This document shows, in pieces, positions 1-10,700 of a stretch of DNA of 64,000 bases. Below the pieces are notes generated by a model. The model worked only from the letters and a program-made list of their open reading frames with translations, ran no database searches and was not told the origin of the DNA. A program made the position numbers and the translations under genes. Each line of letters opens with the position of its first letter. Position 1 is the stretch's first letter. The stretch is from the NCBI GenBank assembly GCA_034008185.1, contig CM067084.1:46327099-46391098 (forward strand). The letters are read 5' to 3'. The stretch is from Gorsachius magnificus (Eukaryota; Chordata; Aves; Pelecaniformes; Ardeidae).

Positions 1-999
1 CTCAGACAGTAGAGCATGAGAAGCTTAAAAAGTCCTTAACTTGTTGCTAAGTAGTGCTCATACTAACTAAACCATCAGTGTGTTACCAGCATTATTCTCA
101 TACTAAATCCAAAACACAGCGCTATACCAGCTACTAGGAAGAAAATTAACTCTATCCCAGCTGAAACCAGAACAGTTAGTCACTCCATATACACTGATGA
201 ATTATGAGTCAATGCTACATCATCTGAAAGCAGTCAGGGGATTTGTGAGATTGATAAAAGTTCCTTTGTTTCCCTCATTGTTCATCACAAGTTTGAGAAG
301 GGAGGGAGTACGTGTTGGTAACTGTACTTCCAGGTATCTGAAATTGCAGGCCCAGGTTTAGAAATTAATGGTCAATATTATTTTAAAATAAGAATTGCTT
401 TATAACTGAGAACAAATAGTGTATCAAATTAAAAATAAACTTGTCCTTCTGTAAGCTCTGTTCAAACAATTTTACTGGTGGATTTGTGGAATTTGCTGGG
501 ATGTGCACCATGTCCTGTACTTAAAAGATAATAGCCACTTACTCTCCAGAGTTCTACTAAAGAAATAGTGTTAAAAATTATTTCTTCTCTGTTAGTTTTG
601 CCAAGCCACGATAATTACCTGTATTTCACCTGAAATCATCCTTGCCTTTTCCTGAAGTTTTGACACCTTGACAGGTTTTGTAGTTGGAAAACTGAATGTT
701 CTCTGTACTTGAGAATTAAATGTTTCCATTTATCTTAAGTCTGAAATTCAAAATTAGTAAATACAAAATCAGTAACTTCAAAATTAGTAATATAAAATAT
801 GATCCAACTAGTGATTAATTTTTGTCTCCAGTCTATAAGTAACAAATCCATGAATAAAGACACTGCTGCAAATATAACCTTTCTTCTTATGATTGCAAAA
901 TCAAATATTACTATATTATTGCTTTATACATTTAATTTTCTTCAAAAGTGCTGAAGCGATGTATAGTCATTACTTATACAACTCTTAATATTGCTGGTG
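1..999. other. AT-rich non-coding stretch, no gene seen
   Basis: No reading frame here looks like a conserved protein. The only internal structure noticed is a three-copy 15-bp-period repeat at 749-790, listed separately. Confidence 0.6.
749..790. repeat. Three-copy 15-bp tandem repeat
   Basis: The 12-mer CAAAATYAGTAA begins at 749, 764 and 779, an exact 15-bp period. Copies one and three are identical over the 12-mer and copy two differs by one base (C for T). This is a short tandem duplication in AT-rich sequence. No function is implied. Confidence 0.7.
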
Positions 1000-1480
1000 T
1001 AAGGACTTCACACTGGTAAGACCCTGCCGGTTGGTCCAGGCACCATATAAAGGCTTGGGGTGAGCCTGGATCCTCCTCGTCTTGTCATGGAGCATTTAAG
1101 AGGGAATAGACAAATCTGAGGTCACCCTTGGAGCTCGCAGCCAACTGCTTTAGCGCATCCAGTGCAACTGTATCTTGCTATTTTCTCTGGATCCTATATT
1201 CACCCACCTCTGCCTGAGGCCTGAGCCACTATACCTACAGAAGTGTTTCTGCCCTTGCTGTGAGGTTACAGAGCCCTATCACGCCCACCTTTTCATGTGG
1301 GAGGGCTTTTCTGCTAGCACTGAATTGCTTCAAGTAGATTTCCCATAGCAGAAGAGACGAGAAAAGGATGATGCAATTCAGGGAGGAGAGGAATTGCAGC
1401 AGTCTCTCGAAGCAAGCAGAGGTCTCTTTATACTTGGTTATGTATGGGTACTACTGGACTCTGGAAATAAATACATATAT
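1000..1480 (+). other. Possible TATA-to-AATAAA unit, identity unknown
   Basis: This segment is richer in GC than its flanks. It carries a good TATA-like motif, ATATAAAGG (1045-1053), and an AATAAA hexamer at 1466-1471, about 415 bp downstream. The ATG after the TATA, near 1086, opens only a ten-codon frame. The arrangement could be an old solo LTR, an abandoned retrogene or chance. No terminal repeats or target-site duplication were recognised. Confidence 0.2.
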
Positions 1481-2289
1481 ATTTCTGTGTATATATATTT
1501 AAGTGTCTATTTGTAGCTAAGTGGGACTTCAAGACAGTAGTAGCATTTGTAGTTATACGCATTTGGCTACAAGCTTTCTCAGTACTGTGAGGTGAGAATT
1601 CTCAAATGCTGTGCACCTGTATGTGCTTGTAAACCAGTAAAGCTGAGTTAATTTATGCTGAATTTCACTTAGCTGTTTATATCAGTTAATCACACTTTGT
1701 CATTAGTTCTATATATTTGTCACACTATATGCTCTTCTCCTCCCCCCCACCCCGGCTTCCATATTAATTACAGGAAACGTAGGTTTACCCACCAAGAAGT
1801 GCACTGTTACTCTTATATATGTAATTATGCATAGAGAGAGAAATAAAACAAACATGCAGATTATTACAGTCAATATGCTTCATTGAAATTACCACTTGTC
1901 ACTGGCAACTTAGCAAAGCACAAGGAAAGAGAGAGAGGTGGATCTAGGATGTTCTGTAAGTTTATCGGCATCGTGGGCTGCTGGTTCACAACTAGCTTTA
2001 CTTTGCTTTATTTTGCAGCTCTAGGCACAAATACAGCCAGATTATTAATGCACTATATCTTTTAAAAAAACAAAACTTCCAAATCAGTTTTCATTTCTAG
2101 GATCACTTGAGCACCACCAGAATGTGTTTAAAAGAAAGTGTGTAGGTAAACAAAGAGTATTGATAGCAATATAACTGAACTTTTCTCTCTTTTTTTCCTT
2201 TTGCATATGTGGGATGATTTGTTTGACAAGGTACTTTAAGAACAAATGGCCTTTCCTCCTGTAGTTACAAAACACAAGCGAAGTGAGAA
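1481..2289. other. Non-coding, TA-rich short tracts
   Basis: Contains short alternating TA stretches around 1470-1500 and a C-rich tract near 1740-1755. No supported gene was seen. A 60-codon open frame near 1.9-2.06 kb has no recognisable protein features. Confidence 0.55.
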
Positions 2290-2765
2290 TGTAGAATTGC
2301 ATAAAGCTGGGGTTGGAAGGGATTCCTGGAGCTCATCAGGTGCAACCTCCTGCTGAAAGCAGGGCCTTAGACTTAGATGATCCAGGACTAGGTCTCAAGC
2401 AGAGATTGAAATAATTTCCACCAAGGGAGATCCCACCTTTTGTCTAGGCAACTTATTCCAATTTTTAATTGCACTTACAGGGAAGTTTTTTTAATATCCA
2501 GACAGGATGTCCCGTGAAGCAGCTCGGACCCGCTGCGTCTTGTCCTGTCACCACACACCCTTGTGAAGAGACTGCCTCTATCTTCTCTATAAGAACTTTT
2601 TAGTCATTGGGAGACTCTGATTAGCTCCCTCTGAGCCTTCTCTTCACCTAGGCTGCATGAATCCCTTCTTCCAGCCTTTCTTCCTGTAGCAAGTTCTCCA
2701 GTATTTAAATCATCCTGGTGGCTCTCTACCAGATTCTCTCCAGCTTGAGCTGGAAGGACCAAATT
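2290..2765 (-). mobile_element. CR1 LINE 3' fragment, old and degenerate
   Basis: On the reverse strand this is the 3' end of a CR1-family non-LTR retrotransposon, covering the C-terminal end of ORF2 and the short 3' untranslated tail. The plus strand shows the hallmark phrases in order: GGGTTGGAAGGGATTCCTGG near 2311, a TCATCAGGTGCAACCTCCTG-like segment, the CTTATTCCAATTTTTAATTG region, and ACCAGATTCTCTCCAGC near 2730-2746. Indels and stops throughout show it is a dead, older copy than the one at 6949-7755. CR1 usually truncates at the 5' end, which fits the abrupt loss of similarity near 2765. Confidence 0.85.
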
Positions 2766-3650
2766 CTCGATGTTTTTCTACAATCATCGCCGTGTAAGTA
2801 TTTTGAGATGGCAATGTGAAGGGCAACTCTGTGAAACCCATCAGTTTAGTGCTATACTGTACATGTTATCATATGCATTGTTTAAACCTGTGATGTGTGG
2901 AGTCTTTGTATATGTCCTAAATAGGCTATGAGATTGTATCTCTTTTATCTACGTTTTGGTGCATTGTTTAGCAGAGTTAAAGCATTTTAATTATGTATGT
3001 CCGTGCTTTTTCTTTTGTACTTTATATGGTGTGGGTACTAGGGTTTGGAGGCATGGGAGGGTAGATGTTCCTTTTTTTAAAACAAGGAAAAAGGGAAAAA
3101 CTACTCATTTGCTCTCTTATGTTTCCCACAGCGCAAAACTGCTATTGTATCAACTAGCGCTGAACAGTGAGCAGTGGTTTTAAATAATCAACTACATAAC
3201 TGAACGTATTTTGAGGCACAAACACAGCATCAGTAGGATTGTGTACTGGAGTTGAACTGCAATCCCAGAAGTAATATACAAGATTTTTTTCAAGGAAATC
3301 CAACAAACAAAATTGTGCTATCGTCTTAAGACAATGACTGACGGCATTTGTATTACTTATATATCCTAACCTCCAGTGTTCCCTGACTCACATTAACCTC
3401 CTTCACAAGGATCACAAATCTTCAGAGGATCTCCTGTATCTATGTAATTTACTCTCTGTCAAACATATAAAACAAATCTCAGTAATACTTTTTGTTAGGG
3501 GAGAAAAGGAACTTGGAAAGGAAATCTCCATCATGGCTCGCCCTGCAGTTTGACTGTCCAGATCAGATGGGTGTGAAAATCCTTGTTTCAACACCCATAA
3601 CCGTGGTCAGACTGATTCTTGGTTAAATAATTATATAAAAAATGACGGTT
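2766..3650. other. Non-coding stretch, no gene seen
   Basis: Unique AT-rich sequence between the CR1 fragment and the G/T block. Short open frames on both strands lack start context, codon bias or recognisable domains. A GTAAGT motif sits near 2794, but no matching acceptor or open exon was recognised upstream of it. Confidence 0.5.
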
Positions 3651-3654
3651 TTCT

Positions 3655-3727
3655 TGGGGGGGTTTTTTGGGTTTTTTTGGGTTTGTTTTTGGTTTTTTTT
3701 GGGGGGGGGGGGGTTTTTTTTTTTTTA
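3655..3727. repeat. G/T low-complexity block with long G and T runs
   Basis: About 70 bases made almost entirely of alternating G-runs and T-runs on the plus strand, including a run of 13 G at 3701-3713 followed by a run of 13 T. Four or more G-runs make G-quadruplex formation possible on the plus strand. It resembles polymerase-slippage expansion rather than a known satellite. Confidence 0.85.
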
Positions 3728-6700
3728 TTCACTTACTGGTGTTTAGTTTTAGCTGCCTTTTAAACATAAAATGAGCAGAAATTCCAGGCAGCAAAGTATT
3801 TGGGAAAGTTTTAATGCCTTAAGTACTTTCTTAATTGTTACTCTTATTTCTTTCTTGTTACTGTGCCAGGGTCTACTTTGTGAATTGTAGCTTATCCTAC
3901 TTCATTTACAATTCTAGATCTCCCCTATATCTTCTCCATATTTCCTCACTTGCAACACAGATCTTTCCTCCTGAGTAGTTCATTTTTAACTTCCCATGTA
4001 CTTATAGGATGTTAGAAATATTTTTGTATGATGACTAATGGTGCAGGTAGACATATTTTATCTGTGTCCTTCTTACTTATGAGCTTATTTTTGTCCTTTT
4101 TGCTATACAAGAACGCCTCTATCATTGCCTTACAATGTAATTATTTTAAACATATGTTCGTCTGTAGTTTTGAATCTCTGTTGGCATTACAGAGTAGAAT
4201 TTGACAGCTGGGTAAGTCCTATGTAAGAGCATATTTTCCTAGGAACTACTTCCTGCAAAGAAAAACAGAAAATACATAAAGTCCCATTTAAACCGAAAAA
4301 CTGAAAAAGAACAACTCTTCAGCACCAAATTTCCTAAATTTCATTTCCAATACATAATCAAAACCTAGGAAACAGCATTTGGGATTACACCCATAGCTTA
4401 ATTCCAGACTGCTGCTCTTTTTTGCATTTTCTCTGTATTAGGAGACAATCTGTGTACCCATGTGTTTAGATTAAAGACAGCGGAGTAAGATGTAGTCTTT
4501 CATCACTACAAGGAGATAGGTTACACATATTCCTTCAGGGAGTATGACCTGCGTAAAATCCAGTGTTTAATTGCAGTCCTACTAATACCGCTTCACTACA
4601 GTATCACCAGACCAATTATAACAATATCTAGGTTTATCAGAAGTCTGGGCAGAACAAAGTCCAGAGCTGCTCACTTACCCTAGAAGTTGCAGTGGTTCAA
4701 ATATGAGAGCTCCGAAAACAACTGCATTACTGCTTCTGTTAGTGTAGCTGGGCTGTGGGCAAATGTAATTTCACTCTCTGATGCTGTCAATCCGGCATCT
4801 TTCACAAGTAGTGATTTTATTATATAAAAATTTAATCTGTCTGCCATATCTTACAGGGTGGTTATATAGAAAATGATGCATTTTAAAAAAATAAATTGTT
4901 GTTAGAAGTGAATTAGGGCAAAGACTCCTACAAAGTTGTTGACTTTGGAAGGACAGACTTTTGAAAGCCATTCTACCAGTGCACAGTGCCAAACTCTTGT
5001 ATTGAAAAGTTTTGGCTGAAATACTGGGACATATAGATAATATGGTCCCAGAAAACTTGCCAAGGAAACTGCAGTCAGAAATATAGGAAACTGTCCAAGC
5101 TTAGGCCTCAAACATGCTGCATTGATTACCAGCAGCTGTGCATATAAGAAGTGTTTCTTTATACCACACAACCAAAACCACTGTGGCCTGTCACTGTCAT
5201 TTTTATAGCAATCTGCTGACTTTTTAAGAAACAGGAAAACATTTAGCTGAAACAGAAGTTGAAATGACTGACAGAAGATAATTTAAGGGAACTTTAATGG
5301 CTACTGAGTGTGTACCATAGAACTATGCTGAAGTGCCCATATATTTAAGATTTTACTTTATGTAATAAAACTAAGAAAATAGAAAAATTGAGAATAGTTT
5401 AGTGTAAATCACAGATGCATACCTTAAAAGATTCCTTAAAAAGCCAGAAAGGGGAAAGTGGTACAACAGCATTATTATTAGTAGTAGTAGCATTAGCATT
5501 AGCATTAGGATTTTAAGTTACTGACATTTTCTTTTAAGATAAATTCAAATATGCCTCCATTAGGGGGAGTTACACATTCATCACTAAGTGCTTCAGATTT
5601 TCAGACACTGTTTGGTATGATAGATTTTTCTCTCTTGGATGTTTTTGTTTCCTTTAAAAATACTCTGTTACTACTAGTACCACCTTGTTCCTCTGTAGTT
5701 TAACTTATTTAATCAGCATGCAAAAATTTGCAGCAAAGAAGGTCCAACTTCATCAATTGCTGAATACCTAAGGAAAAAAACCCCTATTATAATCATAAAA
5801 ATGTATTTATTAATTGGAGGATTTTCCAGAATGAAATATAGATCGTAAGATTTAGAAAACCTGGAGCAAAATTCTCTCTCTCAAGCAGTTTTTCCTTTGC
5901 CCATCTTTTTTTCTTTCCTTCTGTGAAACTGCTTCTGCCTCAGGGTAGTTCAGGAAATCTATCAGTGTCTGGTTTGTTTACTTTGGTGCAGGAGAGTTTT
6001 AAATAGCAATGTGACCCTTGTGGTGGATGTTAGCATGAGTGTTATCAAAAAGGCAAAGAATACCGATGGACTTCAGCCGATAAATTCTTGTGCTAGGCTT
6101 TAGAGTATAATAGTTTTAGATGAGGTATTGAAATCATGTAGTTACATGCCTAAGCACTCTCCACCTAGCTAAGCTCCTGTGTAATGTGGATAGTGACAGA
6201 TCCCTTGCCTTTAGATAGAGAACTGAGAACCACAACCAGTGAATTCTCTGTGAAGTCCATTGCATGTTTGCCCAATAATCCCAGTAGGAGCCACCATGCC
6301 CTTGCATAGCCCTTGGAGTACTTTACTCAGTGTTTGTGGTCCAGCTGCAGGAAGCACTGGCTCCTGGGAAACTTCAGAAGAACTTCTGGGAGGCCACATG
6401 AGTAGAAAAAAGGATTTCAAACACCTACAATCCACATTTGAGAGCTTGTCTTAAAATGAATGCCAGTATCAGTACTCTGCTCTTCAGAACAGAGCTCTAC
6501 TGGAGACTTTCTGTCTTCCCCCTGCAAAGTTATCAGAAAGGTAGGTGGACAAGATGAGAAAGGACAATTCGAGGTGGGAAGGAAAAAAGGGGAGAGGGAG
6601 GGATGAACTGATGGCAGCAATTCCTGAAGCTCCTCTTCTGACAGTTGCTGTCTTTGCCTAGATAAGACGGCTGAGTTGTGTATGCGTAGATCATCCTCAT

Positions 6701-6948
6701 TGTGGAAAAAAGCACTTGGGTATTTGGGTGGTGGATACAGAGATGTGAGAATAATTTTTTACCAAAAGGGGATTGAGACATTAGATATGGAATAGAGATC
6801 TTTCTTGTAATAAAAGTAACACTTTTTGCATACGTTTTCCATGCAATTTTAAGAACAAGCTGTTTTCCATACTTTTCTACTATTTTGAGCCCACTTCAAC
6901 CAAGTACTGAGCAAATGCAGTGAGATGCGTATTTCAACTCTAATGAAG
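3728..6948. other. Non-coding stretch with one microsatellite
   Basis: No supported exon, RNA gene or recognisable repeat. A compound triplet/hexamer microsatellite lies at 5471-5510: (ATT)3, then AGT triplets, then three CATTAG units. Overlapping open frames on both strands at 6.21-6.78 kb look like chance in moderately GC-rich DNA, because they run antiparallel over each other and contain no known domain. Confidence 0.5.
5471..5510. repeat. Compound ATT/AGT/CATTAG microsatellite
   Basis: Three ATT units run into GTAGTAGTAG and then three CATTAG hexamers. It is short and probably polymorphic. Confidence 0.75.
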
Positions 6949-7030
6949 TAGAATCATAGAATCACCTCAGTTGGAAAAGACCTTTAAGACCATCGAGTCC
7001 AACTGTTAACCTAGCACTGCCATCCCACCA

Positions 7031-7411
7031 CTAAACCATGTCCCTAAGCACCTCATCTATCCTTCTTTTAAAGACCTCCAGGGATGAGGACTCCACCACC
7101 TCCCTGGGCAGCCCATTCCAGAGCCTGACAACCCTCTCGGTGAAGAAGTTTTTCCTAATGTCTAGCCTAAACCTGCCCTGGCGCAGCTTCAAGCCATTCC
7201 CCCTCGTCCTATCGTCTGTTACCAGGGAGAAGAGGCCGACCCCCACCTCGCTACAGCCTCCTTTCAGGTAGTTGTAGAGGGCGATCAGGTCTCCCCTCAG
7301 CCTCCTCTTCTCCAGACTAAATAACCCTAGTTCCCTCAGCCGTTCCTCGTATGACTTGTGTTCCAGACCCCTCACCAGCTTGGTTGCTCTCCTTTGGACC
7401 TGTTCCAGCAA
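7031..7411 (-). pseudogene. CR1 ORF2 C-terminal fragment
   Basis: About 126 open codons of the ORF2 C-terminus end in the family-typical stretch around [20 protein letters not shown] and [11 protein letters not shown]. In an intact element ORF2 encodes endonuclease and reverse transcriptase. Both enzymatic domains are missing here, so this is a relic and not a host gene. The apparent start Met lies inside the normal ORF2 frame, and the true frame continues upstream until the stop near 7437. Confidence 0.9.
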
Positions 7412-7755
7412 GGCAACATCTTTCTTGTAGTGAGGGGCTCAAAACTGAACACAGTATTTGAGGTGGGCCTCACCAGCACCAAGTACAGGGGCCCGATCAC
7501 TTCCCTACTCCTGCTGGTCACACTGTTCCTGATACAGGCCAGGATGCCATTGGCCTTCTTGGCCACCTGGGCACACTGCTGGCTCATATTCAGCCGGCTG
7601 TCAACCAGTACCCCCAGGTCTTTTTCCACCAGGCAGCTTTCCAGCCACTCTTCCCCAAGCCTGTAGCACTGCATGGGGTTGGTGTGACCAAAGTGCAGGA
7701 CCTGGCACTTGGCCTTGTTGAACCTCATACAGTTGGCCTCGGCCCATCGATCCAG
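7372..7755 (-). pseudogene. CR1 ORF2 fragment upstream of the frameshift
   Basis: The other frame of the same CR1 copy, read from about 7755 down to the frame change near 7465. It shows [40 protein letters not shown] and [17 protein letters not shown], all characteristic of CR1 ORF2 just downstream of the polymerase palm. Beyond the frameshift its translation ([19 protein letters not shown]) is out of frame relative to CR1. The open frame continues past 7755 only by chance, into unique flanking DNA. Confidence 0.85.
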
Positions 7756-10700
7756 TACAAGCATTCCCAGCAAATGGGAAGGAGGGAAGAGTAATCCCAA
7801 AGTATGGGAACTCCCGGATCTTTGAGAAAGGGCTGACGATGCTTCTTGCAGTGTAATAGATGGCAGGGGAAGCCAAGGCAAGTTGTGTGCATGCAGGGAA
7901 ATGCTTTAGGAAACACTGCTGTAGAAAGCAGGGTGAACTCTGAGACACTGGTAATGCTGTATCTGCCTTTTTACCAATATTATGGACAGTTTCTATAAAT
8001 TTGATTATCTTCAGGCCATTTGCCATAAAAGCTGCATTTTTACTGAATGCTTTTCTTATCTTTGAATCCTTCTGCAGCAGGCTTGCTCTGACCATCATAG
8101 ATTTTTGGCCTCAGAACTGATCCAGCCTCACTGGCACTTTCCGTCCTAAATGTGGCTCCACTCTTCCAGTAGGTTTTCATTTAGGGTTTCACTTTGCATG
8201 CTTTGCTCATAAAGCGTAAGCGTATGGTGGTTGGGAAGAAAAGCGGGAGAAAAAAACCCTTTCCTGTTACTTGCACTGATTCATCAGCAATCTAAAAACT
8301 CCTCTGTCATGCCAACACCTTTTGTATGCCCTCAGTATATACATACTATATTTAGTTTCTTTATTTTCCTTGAGAAATACCTTTTATGCTGAATATTTTA
8401 CCACTTGCTCACATTTTAAGGGCTCTTGTACAAGAGAATTCAGCTGGCCTTTGAGTTACTTCTCTTGGCAAGTAACACCATAGTTTGCAAATCTGGCAGT
8501 GCTTGTGGGAAGGTCTTTAGTGTGGATCTGCGGCGGTCTGACATCTATGCAGTGGCGTGCCGAGCAGATAAACAGAGTACAGGGAAGTGGTAGTGCGAAG
8601 AAAGACTTTAGGGGCTATTACGTGTGATAACTTCTACATAATATACTGTGTTCCGGAAACTTGTGCAATGGTTAGCCTTGCTTGAAGTAAGTCTAGTCCA
8701 AGTGCTGGTCATAAGACCCGCAGTACAGACTCACGGCTCTGTGTGTGAGCACATGGTGAACAGGCTCACTAAAATGTAGGAAGCACATCAAAAAATACTG
8801 AAGTATGGATAAAATGAAGGAAGAAATATTTCCTTCTCCCTCTTCCCCTCTTAAGTATATGGTAACTTAAAATTATTGATAGTGTCTATGCCCTGTTTCT
8901 GAATATGCCACATCTGCTGGTATCGAATAAAATTATTTCACTAGCAGTTCAGCATGTTGGCAAATATTGTGTGTTGGGCTGAATGTGGAAAATGATCACC
9001 TGCTCTCCAGGAGAATTAATATCTAATAAATCACTTCAAGTTGTGCCATAAACGCAATTCTAGATGCACAACAGCACTTTGTCTTGTGCCTAACAAACCA
9101 CCTATCGCCAGGCATTCATCATCTGCCTGAACGCGTACCACGGGAAACTTTGTTCATGTACGCAGTTCTGAGTGTACATAAAGTGTATATAAACCCTGTT
9201 CTTATGGTTTATGAAAATCTCTTTTTTTTTTTTCCTTTTCTGGAAAATGTGATAAGGTGTCTACTTAACAGCAGCCTGCAATGCATTTTGTTAATATAAA
9301 CCACAGTTAATATCGTGGAAAGCATTTATTTTATTTTAAACATATAATTTTTAAAACCATTTTGTATATAGACCACTTGCAGGGATATGGCTCACACCAG
9401 GTGTCAGAGTAGTGTGAAGTAATTTTTATGCCACCTTTCCAAAGCAATAAATGTCATATAAGCATACGCAAGTACAGATATAGTACTTTTAGATGAACAT
9501 TCTCAAACTGTATGTTAGAAATCTGTTTGACAGACTTACCCGAAGGATGACACTTTTTTCTGATCTTGCCAAAGCAGCAACTGTGTAAAAAGAAAATTTG
9601 CTCTGGTGGTTGTTTTTTTTTTCCCCAAGCAGTTATGATGTAATGGGAGGGTGGAGAAGCTGTAATTAGGACAAAAAAAATGGTTTCTTTCTACAGGAAA
9701 AAGAAAAAAAAAATAATTCTGCCCAAGATGATACAGCAAGTTTTCAGTCATCTACCCTACAATAAAAAGACAAAATAGAAGATGAAGGACAGCAGCAGCT
9801 GAACCCACAGTTCTGGCCACGTAGTTTCCGTCATGATCAGTATCATGGTTATTCCAAGAAATATGTGAAGTATTTTTTGTGGGAATGACATGGATATTGA
9901 TATTTTTTTTGTGCCTCTGTTTTTAAAATATCTTTTTAAAGATGACACTTCAGAGAAGTACCTCAGACTCTTTTTTTTTAATTTATTTTTTAAGATGATC
10001 AGAATAAAGTTAAACTTTTCTAGAGGTAGAGATTCCAGCTTTATCATTAAGAAGAATTAGAGCGGTTTTTTTGTAGAGCTTGTTCTTTTATACCTTATAT
10101 AGGCTTGCTCTGCCGGTGGTCTTTACCAGTTCGAAGAGATTCACAATAGGGTAGTTTTTTCACGAAAGCCAATTCTCTTTGTTAGACCTCTATAGAGAAC
10201 TATTTTACTCTAAACAGGTTGTTTCAAACAGCCTACAGATACCTTGTTTGTTATGAGTTGGCCTGTATGTCCTGAGTTTACATACCAAATTGACCTCTTT
10301 TTCTTTCCAGTTACTTTTTTATGTCACTTTCATTTGCAGTAAATATCTTCTGCTTTTTTTTCTGACTAAAGTGTAAATTTTTAATTAAAAAAAATAATCC
10401 AGTAATCCAGAGGGATTTAGAGCTGTGGACCCAAGTATTAAATGTAAATCAAAACTTAGTTGGAAGCTGCTTATTATGAAGATTAGACACTCAGTCTCCA
10501 GTTTGGAGCATTAGCTGTGCAAGCAACTGCTTCTTTGCCTTCTTTTCCAGATGAAAGCCAGTGAGCAGCAGCTGCTCATAGAGGTTTCTGAAAAAATGGG
10601 AAAGCAATATGAAAATCAAGGGGGGAAGGTGCCACCACTGTGCATGTTTCAGGATCTTTAATGGTTTTCTCTTTAGAGTCCTGAAGTGTGATGCTGCACT

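Larger units (their letters stand above)
6949..7755 (-). mobile_element. CR1 LINE, 5'-truncated, with ORF2 C-terminus
   Basis: A reverse-strand CR1 retrotransposon copy. Its 3' terminus lies at the low coordinate, where the reverse strand reads GGTGATTCTATGATTC, the CR1 octamer-type end. The reverse strand encodes the end of ORF2 after the reverse-transcriptase catalytic motif, with phrases such as [33 protein letters not shown] and [16 protein letters not shown]. The 3'-proximal part is open for about 126 codons (7411-7031). The two halves are in different frames because of a one-base loss near 7463-7467, and a Trp-to-stop change lies near 7437-7439. Similarity stops after GGCCCATCGATCCAG at 7741-7755, so the copy is 5'-truncated. 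It lacks the catalytic YADD region and cannot transpose. It is the best-preserved repeat in the window and the main reason to call the genome avian. Confidence 0.95.

Noticed and set aside
7601..8098. A 165-codon reverse-strand frame
   Set aside because: It runs from unique DNA into the CR1 element out of the CR1 frame. Its translation is not CR1-like or any known protein.
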